5,202 nt of DNA from an uncultured Oscillospiraceae bacterium (GTDB taxonomy: Bacteria; Bacillota; Clostridia; Oscillospirales; Oscillospiraceae), in contig CAKTJA010000103.1 of assembly GCA_934567115.1 (NCBI GenBank), forward strand, positions 1 through 5,202, given 5' to 3'. This document shows positions 1-5,093 of this stretch, one piece after another (position 1 is the stretch's first letter; every line of letters starts with the position of its first letter). Position numbers and translations under genes: made by a program. The notes below the pieces were generated by a model. It ran no database searches. It was not told the origin of the DNA and saw only the letters and a program-made list of their open reading frames with translations.

Positions 1-138
1 GAACAGCTTGAAGGCGAAGAGCAGCACGTTGAGACAGATCCCGACCGTGCCGCACAGAACGCCGTAGGCCTGCCGCACGGCGGGGGAGGTCACGTCGTCC
101 CTGTTTTTAATGAAGCTTCGGGCGAGCAGAGATATCAT
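1..138 (-). CDS. Cation diffusion facilitator (CDF) family transporter, N-terminal part only
   Basis: Reading leftward from the ATG at 138-136, 46 codons stay open to the window edge, so only the N-terminus is present. The product starts MISLLARSFIKNRDD, then has a VTSPAVRQAYG segment followed by a hydrophobic stretch (about residues 27-46) that would be the first membrane helix. From family knowledge, this is the usual opening of clostridial CDF efflux proteins, which exchange divalent cations (Zn, Mn, Fe, Co) for protons at the cytoplasmic membrane. The HxxxD metal-site helices lie beyond the edge, so the substrate cannot be called. The start codon overlaps the stop of the upstream antiporter gene as ATGA (138-135), and an AAAGGAGA ribosome site lies about 5 bases upstream, inside that gene. 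This points to translational coupling. The family call rests on a short stretch and is recognition, not a search. Confidence 0.72.
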   Translation of the reverse strand, partial: MISLLARSFIKNRDDVTSPAVRQAYGVLCGTVGICLNVLLFAFKLF

Positions 139-1472
139 ACCGTCTCCTTTTTCTCCTTTTCCCGGGCGGGGAAGAAGAATTTTTTGGTGAACAGATAGCA
201 GAGCGGGATGAGGTAGAGCAGACACGCGTAGGGAAGCGCCTCGATCCCCACGCCGAGCATGCTCAGGGGGACGGCACAGGCGATGCACCACGGGATCAGC
301 CCGGCGATGGTAACGCCGGAGTTGGCGATATCCATGGCAAGTTCCTCATGCTCCGCGCCGGAGCGCGCATAGACCGGGCCGATCAGCTGATGCTCCATCA
401 TCACGACGATGGTCTGATTGCACAGGACCATCGACGCAAGAATGCTCAGCAGGATCATCGTCGGGAAGCGTCCGATGCGGTCCGCCGACCGCTCCAGCAC
501 GCTCTGCGCCTGCGTCAGCGCGCCGGTCCCCTCCAGAATGCCGGTGTAGAGCGCGGCGAGCGGGATCATCAGAAACGGCGTGAGCATGCTCACAAGTCCG
601 CCCCCGGAGACCACGGACGCAAGCGGGCCGGCGGTCGGATGATAGCCGGCGAGCATGATCCGGAGCGCCTCCGGAACGCTGACGTCCTGCACCGTTGTGG
701 TGATGAGAAAGGCGGCTGCGGCGCTCAGCGCCATCGCGCTGCGGATCGGGACGCGGACAAGGGGAAGGACGAGCATGATAAGCGCGGGGACGAGCGCCCA
801 CGGCGAGATCACGAAGCTTTCCGCAAGCGCGCGGAGCATCGTCTCGTCAACGCTGACGATCGGGTTGCGCAGGGAGAGGACGGCGTAGGCCGCAAGGCAC
901 AGCGCGTAGGGGAGGGCCGCCGTTTTGAACATGCGCCGAACGTTTCCGTAAAGGTCGGTCTCCGTCAGCGCGGCGACAAGGCTTGCGCACGACGAGGTCG
1001 GCGCGCCGCGGTCGCCGAAGTAGATCCCGGAGAGGATCGCGCCCGCCGTCACGGCCTCGCTTACGCCGCCGGACCGCGCAAGCGCCATGAGCACCACGCC
1101 CGCCGTGCTCGCCACGCCGAACGAGGTGCCGAGAGCATAGCTCAAAAGCACGGTCAGCAGGAAGGCGACCAGCACGAAAAGCTGCGGCGTGATGACGCGG
1201 ATGCCGTGGTAGATGAAAAAGGCGATGGTCCCGCACGAGCGCCACAGTCCGGTGAGAAGTCCGATAAAGAACAGAATGCGCAGCACGATCATGCTTTTGG
1301 GCATTTTGCTCCACGCCATTTTGACCAGCGCCTTCGCGCGGTAGCCGCGCTTTAGCCCAAGCGCGAAAAACAGCAGCAGGGCGAAGAGCAGCGCCCAGAC
1401 GAGAGACAGCCCCCAGATCAGGCACAGCAGCATCGCGGCGAGAAAAAGAACGAAGCAGACAAGGATATCCAT
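135..1472 (-). CDS. nhaC: NhaC-family Na+/H+ antiporter
   Basis: A 445-residue polytopic membrane protein, predicted to exchange cytoplasmic Na+ for external H+ (some relatives exchange malate and lactate along with Na+/H+). About 11-12 hydrophobic segments run from residue 3 to about 428, and the tail is charged (AREKEKKETV). NhaC-type signatures are visible: GTSFGVASTAG (115-125), GAILSGIYFGDRGAPTSS (144-161), a GYHPTAGPLASVVSGGG segment (276-292) and ANSGVTIAGLIPWCIAC (383-399). Length fits the family (roughly 430-500). It starts 6 bp after the stop of the zinc-ribbon gene with only a weak AAGAG site upstream, so it probably depends on translation from that gene. The first ATG was kept because later Met codons lack a better site. 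Its stop overlaps the CDF start. The family is clear; the exact substrate (Na+/H+, K+ or an organic acid) is inferred only at family level. Confidence 0.9.
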   Translation of the reverse strand: MDILVCFVLFLAAMLLCLIWGLSLVWALLFALLLFFALGLKRGYRAKALVKMAWSKMPKSMIVLRILFFIGLLTGLWRSCGTIAFFIYHGIRVITPQLFVLVAFLLTVLLSYALGTSFGVASTAGVVLMALARSGGVSEAVTAGAILSGIYFGDRGAPTSSCASLVAALTETDLYGNVRRMFKTAALPYALCLAAYAVLSLRNPIVSVDETMLRALAESFVISPWALVPALIMLVLPLVRVPIRSAMALSAAAAFLITTTVQDVSVPEALRIMLAGYHPTAGPLASVVSGGGLVSMLTPFLMIPLAALYTGILEGTGALTQAQSVLERSADRIGRFPTMILLSILASMVLCNQTIVVMMEHQLIGPVYARSGAEHEELAMDIANSGVTIAGLIPWCIACAVPLSMLGVGIEALPYACLLYLIPLCYLFTKKFFFPAREKEKKETV

Positions 1473-1478
1473 GATCTC

Positions 1479-2090
1479 TTACGCTCGCTTTCCGGGAATT
1501 TGCAGCGTCATGCGGCAGCACAGACGGTCGAGGTCCTCGTCCGTCGCCGCGCCGAGCCGAAGCTTTGCGCCGCAGTCAAGGCAGATGAGATCGACGGTGG
1601 TGGGCCGCACCTCCATGCGCCAGCGCTCGCTTCCACATGCGCAGGTGATCCCGTGCGGACGCGCGGCGATCTCCTTCAGCTCGGACAGGACCTCGTACAT
1701 GATGACGGAGTCCGTGAACGTCTCCGGCGCATCGCCCTGCGCCGCCCGCTTCTCCGCCGCGATGGACAGCTGCTCAAGCGCGCGTTCGACCGCCTGCTCC
1801 TCGCCGATGAAGCAGCACAGCTCGGACGTCTCCGGGCAGGCGAGGCCGACGCCCTCCCCCGCGAGAATGGCCTGAGCGCCGCATTCGGCAAGGTGCTCGC
1901 CTCCGCAGACGCCGCAGGGGACGCTGACGCGGAACTTTTCGCCGTTGAAATCGATTTGCAGCTCGCTCTTTCCGCACTCGCACGCGACGTTTGCGCCCGA
2001 GGCGGCGAGGGAAAAGCGGGAACGGAGCGCGCTCACCTTAGCCCCGCACTTCGGGCACAGGTAACCGACGGCGCGCATTTCTTCTTTCAT
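1479..2090 (-). CDS. Cysteine-rich double zinc-ribbon protein of unknown function
   Basis: 203 residues, soluble, with no signal peptide or membrane helix. Sixteen cysteines are present. Paired ligands suggest an N-terminal zinc ribbon (C12-x2-C15 with C37-x-C39) and a C-terminal one (C150-x-C152 with C170-x2-C173). A middle CGVCGG knuckle (C59, C62) has C70 nearby and may be a third site. Residues 97-145 are acidic and helix-prone, with no cysteine. The start at 2090-2088 is supported by GGAGG 9 bases upstream; the ATG at 2106-2104 is out of frame. I do not recognise the family. It leads a tight unit with NhaC and CDF cation transporters (6 bp to nhaC), so a role linked to metal or ion status is possible, but that is inference from context. 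Other possibilities are a nucleic-acid-binding ribbon protein or an adaptor. That it is a real gene is well supported by length, ribosome site, patterned cysteines and packing. Confidence 0.85.
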   Translation of the reverse strand: MKEEMRAVGYLCPKCGAKVSALRSRFSLAASGANVACECGKSELQIDFNGEKFRVSVPCGVCGGEHLAECGAQAILAGEGVGLACPETSELCCFIGEEQAVERALEQLSIAAEKRAAQGDAPETFTDSVIMYEVLSELKEIAARPHGITCACGSERWRMEVRPTTVDLICLDCGAKLRLGAATDEDLDRLCCRMTLQIPGKRA

Positions 2091-2185
2091 ATATCCGATC
2101 CTCCATAAAAGTGTATCGTTGCGCGGCCCCGCATCCGAGCGCCGCTGTCCGGCCTTGGGACTTGCGGGATGCGCGGAAGAAGACG
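2091..2185 (-). other. Leader region of the zinc-ribbon/nhaC/CDF unit, promoter not resolved
   Basis: This 95-bp gap between the ridA terminator and the zinc-ribbon gene should hold the promoter of the three-gene unit. It contains the GGAGG ribosome site and a 7-bp inverted repeat (CGCATCC at 2130-2136, GGATGCG at 2167-2173) that could form a stem in the leader. The best -10-like string, TACACT, has no acceptable -35 at the right distance. The unit may therefore use a weak promoter, an alternative sigma factor, or read-through past the ridA terminator. Confidence 0.3.
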
Positions 2186-2213
2186 GAAAACGCGCCGTTC
2201 GCGGCGCGTTTTC
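2186..2213 (-). terminator. Intrinsic terminator of ridA
   Basis: A perfect 12-bp stem (GAAAACGCGCCG / CGGCGCGTTTTC) with a 4-base loop starts 3 bp beyond the ridA stop codon. In the ridA direction the right arm ends in TTTTC followed by a pyrimidine-rich stretch (CGTCTTCTTCC). The position directly after the stop and the stem stability support a Rho-independent terminator. The T-run is short and partly within the stem, so some read-through into the next unit is possible. Confidence 0.68.
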
Positions 2214-2216
2214 TGC

Positions 2217-2597
2217 TTATTTCTTCACGGCGATGGCTTCGATCTCGACCAGCGCGCCCTTCGGGAGCGCGCCGACCTGCACCGCGCTGCGCGCAGGACA
2301 CGCGCTTTCGAAAAATTTTGCATACACGGCGTTGACGGCGGCAAATTCGTTCATGTCGGTGAGAAACACGGTGGTTTTTACCACGTCGGCAAGCGTGCAG
2401 CCGGCGGCGGCGAGGATCGCCTCAAGGTTTTTCAGCGACTGCCCGGCCTGAGCGTCCGCCCCGCCGGGGACAAAAGCGCCCGTGGCGGGATCGAGGGGGA
2501 GCTGACCGGAGACAAACACAAAGCCGTTGGCTTCGATGGCCTGAGAATAGGGGCCGATGGCGCCGGGCGCCGAAGTGGTGGCAATGACGGATTTCAT
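2217..2597 (-). CDS. ridA: RidA family enamine/imine deaminase
   Basis: 126 residues, the normal size for RidA (YjgF/YER057c/UK114). From family knowledge, these trimeric cytosolic enzymes hydrolyse reactive 2-aminoacrylate and related enamines or imines, made by PLP enzymes such as serine/threonine dehydratase, to ketoacids and ammonia. Signatures seen: GAIGPYSQA (12-20, with Tyr17), VSGQLPLDP (29-37), the GQSLKNLEAIL helix (52-62) and CPARSAVQVGALP (100-112). Arg103 matches the substrate-carboxylate arginine of active RidA, and Glu119 sits in the conserved VEIEAIA strand, so the protein is probably catalytically active. The ATG at 2597-2595 was chosen over an upstream in-frame ATG (2630) because AGGAGG lies 9 bases before it and homologues begin MKxVI. 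It appears monocistronic: own promoter, immediate terminator, divergent from spoVAD with no evident functional link. Confidence 0.96.
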   Translation of the reverse strand: MKSVIATTSAPGAIGPYSQAIEANGFVFVSGQLPLDPATGAFVPGGADAQAGQSLKNLEAILAAAGCTLADVVKTTVFLTDMNEFAAVNAVYAKFFESACPARSAVQVGALPKGALVEIEAIAVKK

Positions 2598-2628
2598 CGA
2601 AGAAAGCCTCCTGTTGATTGATGCTTCC

Positions 2629-2658
2629 ATGATAGCACCGGCATGGCGATTTCGTCAA
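2629..2658 (-). promoter_or_regulatory. Sigma-A promoter for ridA
   Basis: On the minus strand, TTGACG (2658-2653) and TATCAT (2634-2629) are separated by 18 bp, each one mismatch from the sigma-A consensus. Transcription would start near 2622, leaving a leader of about 25 bases that contains the ridA ribosome site. The upstream in-frame ATG at 2630 falls inside the -10 box, which independently supports the shorter RidA start. Confidence 0.7.
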
Positions 2659-2677
2659 GACGGGAGCGCGTCTGTCG

Positions 2678-2706
2678 TTATATTTTTTGCCTTTTTCGGA
2701 ACACTA
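2678..2706 (+). promoter_or_regulatory. Probable sigma-F/sigma-G (forespore) promoter for spoVAD-spoVAE
   Basis: TTATA at 2678-2682 resembles the -35 of forespore sigma factors (GHATR / GYWTA, first base off). After 17 bp comes AACACTA at 2700-2706, matching 5 of 7 positions of the sigma-G -10 (CATWMTA). Read as the longer sigma-F box, CGGAACACTA (2697-2706) differs from GGNRANAMTR only at its first base. Transcription would begin near 2713, about 24 bases before the ATG. In Bacillus and Clostridium the spoVA operon is a sigma-G regulon member, which fits. The assignment is by eye against known consensus. Confidence 0.48.
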
Positions 2707-2736
2707 AGGAAAAAACAGAGGCAAGGAGGCTGTTTG

Positions 2737-3759
2737 ATGGATTCGAAACGTATCGGAGCGCAGACCGTCCGGCTGACGCATCCGCCGCGAGTGGAGGAAT
2801 TTGCCAATATCGGCGCGAAGCTTGAGGGACAGGGCCCGCTGGCGGATTACTTTGACGAGCTGAGCGAGGACTCCTTTTTCGGGGAGAAGACGTGGGAAAA
2901 GGGCGAGTCCCTGATGCAAAAGCGCGTGCTCTCCCGCGCGCTGGAGAAGGCGAACCTTCAGCCGCGCGACGTGGACATGGTGTTCGCGGGGGACCTTTTG
3001 AACCAGTGCATCGGCTCGTCGTTCGGGCTGCGCGAGTTCGGGATCCCCTTTTATGGGCTTTACGGCGCGTGCTCCACGATGGGGGAGAGCCTCGGCCTTG
3101 CCGCCATGGCGGTTGACGGAGGGTACGCGCGCCGCGCGGCTGCGATGACCTCGTCCCACTTCTGCACGGCGGAGCGACAGTACCGCATGCCGGTGCCCTA
3201 CGGGTCCCAGCGCACGCCGACCGCACAGTGGACGGCCACGGCGGCGGGCTGCTGTCTGCTCTCCGCAGAGGGGAAGGGGCCGGCGGTCACACATGTCACC
3301 TGCGGAAAGATCGTGGACAAGGGCGTGACCGACGCGAACAACATGGGGGCTGCGATGGCTCCCGCGGCGTACGACACGCTGCGTGCCCTTTTCTCCGACA
3401 CGCGGACCTCGCCGTCCGACTACGACCTTATCGTCACCGGCGACCTTGGGAAGCTCGGACACGCGGTCGTTGAGGATTTCTTTGCGCGGGACGGCGTGGA
3501 CATGACGAAAAATTACAAGGACTGCGGCATGCTTCTGTACGATCTGGAGGCGCAGGACATGCACGCGGGCGGAAGCGGCTGCGGCTGCTCGGCGGCGGTG
3601 CTCAACGGCTATCTGCTGCGCGGCATGCGTGAGGGAAAGTGGAACCGGATCGTCTTTGCGCCGACCGGAGCGCTGCTCTCGCCGACCTCGACCTTTCAGG
3701 GGGAGAGCGTCCCGGGCATCTGCCATGCGGTGATCCTTGAAAACAGAAAGGAGCGGTGA
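2737..3759 (+). CDS. spoVAD: Stage V sporulation protein AD (SpoVAD), DPA-binding thiolase-fold protein
   Basis: 340 residues, close to the roughly 338 of Bacillus SpoVAD. From family knowledge, SpoVAD has a thiolase/ketoacyl-synthase fold, sits on the forespore inner membrane facing the outside, binds dipicolinic acid and acts with SpoVAC and SpoVAE to import Ca-DPA during sporulation and release it in germination. Visible hallmarks: AGDLLNQCIGSSFGLRE (84-100), the YGACSTMGESL loop (109-119) with Cys112 at the thiolase nucleophile position, TSSHFCTAERQYRMPVPYG (138-156), TGDLGKLGH (234-242) and a GGSGCGCSA loop (278-286). The ATG at 2737 was chosen because AAGGAGG ends 7 bases upstream and homologues begin at this point; the frame is open 180 bases further upstream without support. 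It is followed by spoVAE after 3 bp. spoVAC is not upstream, where ridA diverges instead. Confidence 0.97.
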   Translation: MDSKRIGAQTVRLTHPPRVEEFANIGAKLEGQGPLADYFDELSEDSFFGEKTWEKGESLMQKRVLSRALEKANLQPRDVDMVFAGDLLNQCIGSSFGLREFGIPFYGLYGACSTMGESLGLAAMAVDGGYARRAAAMTSSHFCTAERQYRMPVPYGSQRTPTAQWTATAAGCCLLSAEGKGPAVTHVTCGKIVDKGVTDANNMGAAMAPAAYDTLRALFSDTRTSPSDYDLIVTGDLGKLGHAVVEDFFARDGVDMTKNYKDCGMLLYDLEAQDMHAGGSGCGCSAAVLNGYLLRGMREGKWNRIVFAPTGALLSPTSTFQGESVPGICHAVILENRKER

Positions 3760-3762
3760 TCC

Positions 3763-4119
3763 ATGGACTATTTAAACGCGTTTCTCTGCGGCGGACTTCT
3801 TTGCGCCGTCGGACAGATATTGATCGATAAAACGCAGCTTACGCCCGCGCGCATCCTCACGGGCTATGTTGTCGCCGGCGTTTTTCTCACGGCTGTCGGC
3901 GTTTATGAGCCGATCGTCAAATGGGGCGGCGCGGGGGCGACCGTTCCGCTCACCGGCTTCGGCTACAGTCTGGCGAACGGAGTGAAAAAGGCGATCGCGG
4001 AAAAGGGCTGGCTCGGCGTGATGACGGGGGGGCTGTCCGCGACGGCGGGCGGGATCGCGGCCGCCGTCTGCTTTGCTGTGATCATGGCGCTGATCTTCCG
4101 CCCCGGCGACAAGCGCTGA
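3763..4119 (+). CDS. spoVAE: Stage V sporulation protein AE (SpoVAEb type)
   Basis: 118 residues, matching the usual length of about 116 for SpoVAEb. It is a small integral membrane protein with hydrophobic segments at about residues 4-21, 30-50 and 85-112, and a glycine-rich re-entrant-like stretch (GGAGATVPLTGFGYSLANG, 55-73) that is the family hallmark. IDKTQLTPAR (21-30) and GGLSATAGGIAAA (89-101) are also characteristic. From family knowledge, SpoVAC and SpoVAEb are the membrane part of the DPA channel, working with SpoVAD. The ATG lies 3 bp after the spoVAD stop, and AAAGGAG (3747-3753), inside the end of spoVAD, provides the ribosome site with 9-base spacing, so the two are one transcript. 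No strong GC-rich terminator follows; the first hairpin of the downstream repeat may serve. Confidence 0.96.
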   Translation: MDYLNAFLCGGLLCAVGQILIDKTQLTPARILTGYVVAGVFLTAVGVYEPIVKWGGAGATVPLTGFGYSLANGVKKAIAEKGWLGVMTGGLSATAGGIAAAVCFAVIMALIFRPGDKR

Positions 4120-4123
4120 CCTC

Positions 4124-4152
4124 TTGCACGTCCGGCTTCTTTGTGGTAAAAT
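4124..4152 (+). promoter_or_regulatory. Possible extended -10 promoter upstream of the cupin gene
   Basis: TTGCAC (4124-4129), 17 bp, then TAAAAT (4147-4152) preceded by TGG, giving a TGN-TAAAAT extended -10. The -10 is one base off consensus, while the -35 matches only its first three bases. Transcription would start near 4159 and give a leader of about 245 bases through both repeat units to the cupin gene. The -10 overlaps the left arm of the first AT-rich palindrome, so promoter and hairpin may be alternative uses of the same bases. Confidence 0.4.
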
Positions 4153-4253
4153 AATTGCAACGCAATTATTATATTTTGATCCCAGCCGCTTTTCTCGTCC
4201 GCTGGACGGACAACCGAAAAGCATGGCGGATATACCATTCCGCTGGCGCTTCA
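4144..4253 (+). repeat. Diverged tandem repeat, unit 1 (hairpin-rich, non-coding)
   Basis: First of two direct copies filling the gap between spoVAE and the cupin gene; the ATAATTGCA core at 4151 recurs at 4261. Internal structure: (a) AT-rich palindrome AATAATTGC / GCAATTATT (4150-4170, 3-base loop), followed by ATATTTT; (b) a nested stem GCTTTTC / GAAAAGC (4188-4194 with 4216-4222), enclosing GTCCG / CGGAC (4197-4201 with 4207-4211) and flanked by GCC / GGC; (c) ATACCAT / ATGGTAT (4232-4238 with 4253-4259, running into unit 2), competing with GCGGA / TCCGC. The many stop codons and lack of a ribosome site argue against coding. The hairpin in (a) could double as a weak terminator for spoVAE. 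Function unknown. Confidence 0.72.
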
Positions 4254-4364
4254 TGGTATCATAATTGCAGAGCGATCATCATGCTTTTTTCACGCGCTTT
4301 TCCCGACCGCCGGGCGGACGAGCGAAAAGCACGGCGGATCACCGTTTTGCCGACGCTTTACGGC
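4254..4364 (+). repeat. Diverged tandem repeat, unit 2 (hairpin-rich, non-coding)
   Basis: Second copy of the element, displaced 107-110 bp from unit 1, with small indels. It keeps the opening TGGTAWMATAATTGCA, the GCTTTTC / GAAAAGC stem (4296-4302 with 4324-4330), GGCGGAT (4333-4339) and CGCTT (4354-4358). The AT-rich hairpin survives with a G-T wobble and one mismatch (4261-4279) and is followed by a T6 run (4285-4290). The inner hairpin changes to CCGC / GCGG (4307-4310 with 4314-4317). The last hairpin becomes CCGT / ACGG (4342-4345 with 4360-4363). Its TGG-TATCAT opening also resembles an extended -10, but no -35 is present. Unit 2 ends about 38 bp before the cupin ATG, so it would lie in that gene's leader if transcribed from upstream. 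Confidence 0.7.
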
Positions 4365-4402
4365 GTATTTGAAAAAAGCATACAGACAAAGGAGAGATTT
4401 TT

Positions 4403-4750
4403 ATGATCATTCGTGCGGAGGACAGAAAGCAGACCCTGACGCCCAACATGCGCGGCGGCGAGGGGACCGTGGATAAGCGCGACTATGTGCTTGGGGAAAT
4501 GCCCGAGAATGCCAAGATGTTTGCCGAGATCCGGCTGGAGCCGGGCTGCTCGCTCGGGGTGCACCGTCACACGGGGGAGTATGAGGTGTTTTTCTTCAAG
4601 GAGGGCGAGATCACGCTGAACGACAACGGCGTTGAGCGCACCATGCATCCGGGCGATTTCGCCATCTGCTATGACGGAGAGAGCCACGCGATCGCCAACC
4701 GGTCGGATAAGAGCGCGGCGCTCTACGCGGCTATCATCAAGACGAAGTGA
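4403..4750 (+). CDS. Small single-domain cupin protein
   Basis: 115 residues forming one cupin beta-barrel. Cupin motif 1 fits G-x5-HxH-x4-E-x6-G exactly: Gly48, His54, His56, Glu61, Gly68. Motif 2 is PGD (83-85) followed by YDGESHAIAN, with His95 and Asn99; Tyr90 replaces the usual proline. His54, His56, Glu61 and His95 are the standard ligands for a divalent metal (Fe, Mn, Zn, Ni), so metal binding is likely. The substrate cannot be told from sequence: small lone cupins include sugar isomerases, dioxygenases, dehydratases and sensors. AAAGGAGA (4388-4395) ends 7 bases before the ATG. The TSCPD gene starts 10 bp after its stop, suggesting co-transcription. The long repeat-filled leader is the unusual feature of its context. 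The fold is sure; the function is unknown. Confidence 0.92.
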   Translation: MIIRAEDRKQTLTPNMRGGEGTVDKRDYVLGEMPENAKMFAEIRLEPGCSLGVHRHTGEYEVFFFKEGEITLNDNGVERTMHPGDFAICYDGESHAIANRSDKSAALYAAIIKTK

Positions 4751-4760
4751 GGGAACGGCT

Positions 4761-5021
4761 GTGACGTATACCTATTTTCCGAAGGGGACCTGCTCAAAGC
4801 AGATGGAGGTCGAGCTGGAGGACGGCGTTATCCGCGATGTGCGCGTGCTCGGCGGGTGTAGCGGAAATTTGCAGGGGATCATGAGCCTGCTGCGCGGCAT
4901 GAAGGCGGACGAGGCTGTTGAGAAGCTGCGCGGCATCCGCTGCGGCGCAAAGGCGACCTCCTGTCCGGACCAGCTTTCGATCGCGCTGACAAAGGCGCTG
5001 GAGGAAGCGCGGGAAGCGTGA
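4761..5021 (+). CDS. TSCPD domain protein (TIGR03905-like), GTG start
   Basis: 86 residues from a GTG start. The whole protein is one TSCPD domain: YTYFPKGTCSKQ (3-14), a GGCSGNLQGI centre (31-40), then LRGIRCGAKATSCPDQL (56-72), which includes the name-giving TSCPD. Cys11, Cys33, Cys61 and Cys68 are the conserved cysteines and could bind a metal. The same domain occurs at the C-terminus of some B12-dependent ribonucleotide reductases, and stand-alone copies are common in Clostridia without a settled function. The start was chosen because GAGGG (4749-4753), overlapping the cupin stop, lies 7 bases before GTG 4761 and the family begins here; the frame is open further upstream but overlaps the cupin gene. 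Likely the second gene of a cupin-TSCPD operon. Confidence 0.92.
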   Translation: MTYTYFPKGTCSKQMEVELEDGVIRDVRVLGGCSGNLQGIMSLLRGMKADEAVEKLRGIRCGAKATSCPDQLSIALTKALEEAREA

Positions 5022-5032
5022 GGACAAGGCAA

Positions 5033-5055
5033 ACGCCGCCGGAAAGCGGCGGCGT
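5033..5055 (+). terminator. GC-rich hairpin after the TSCPD gene, possible terminator
   Basis: A perfect 9-bp stem ACGCCGCCG / CGGCGGCGT with a GAAAG loop lies 11 bp after the TSCPD stop. Position and stability suit a transcript end, but no T-run follows (CTGCGGCAAA), so it is either a non-canonical terminator or a 3'-end protecting hairpin. Confidence 0.45.
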
Positions 5056-5068
5056 CTGCGGCAAACAG

Positions 5069-5093
5069 GGCTTCGCCCCAATGGGGCGAAGCC
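5069..5093. repeat. Inverted repeat (11-bp perfect stem)
   Basis: GGCTTCGCCCC (5069-5079) and GGGGCGAAGCC (5083-5093) are separated by three bases; a G-T pair could extend the stem by one. No T-run follows. It is the second of four consecutive hairpins and abuts the next one. No coding is credible here. Confidence 0.8.

Noticed and set aside
348..1355. 335-codon open frame on the plus strand, antisense to nhaC
   Set aside because: The translation is a low-complexity, Arg/His/Asp-rich string with no fold-like hydrophobic pattern and no ribosome site; it is a GC-rich shadow of the antiporter gene.
2091..2185. Sigma-A promoter for the zinc-ribbon/nhaC/CDF unit
   Set aside because: The best -10-like string (TACACT, minus strand) has TCGGAT at the -35 position, too poor to call.
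2595..2630. Longer RidA start at 2630
   Set aside because: It lies inside the -10 box of the ridA promoter, lacks a ribosome site and adds 11 residues not seen in the family.
2557..2736. 60-residue N-terminal extension of SpoVAD
   Set aside because: It overlaps ridA and its promoter, has no ribosome site, and the internal ATG at 2737 has AAGGAGG and matches the family start.
2704..3726. 340-codon open frame on the minus strand, antisense to spoVAD
   Set aside because: Arg/His/Ala-rich composition, no ribosome site, and it lies wholly over a confidently identified gene.
4168..4173. Perfect TATAAT on the minus strand inside repeat unit 1
   Set aside because: No -35-like sequence at 16-18 bp and no gene downstream in that direction; explained by the AT-rich palindrome.
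3772..4254. 160-codon minus-strand frame running from the repeat region through spoVAE
   Set aside because: Part is antisense to spoVAE and the rest is the translated hairpin repeat. No ribosome site; a spurious ORF of the type repeats generate.
4144..4364. CRISPR array or CRISPR-like repeat
   Set aside because: Only two long, strongly diverged units with no uniform repeat-spacer pattern and no cas genes.
4120..4402. Known riboswitch or T-box leader
   Set aside because: I saw no conserved T-box sequence or recognisable riboswitch core, and the region is a duplicated element rather than a single aptamer with an expression platform.
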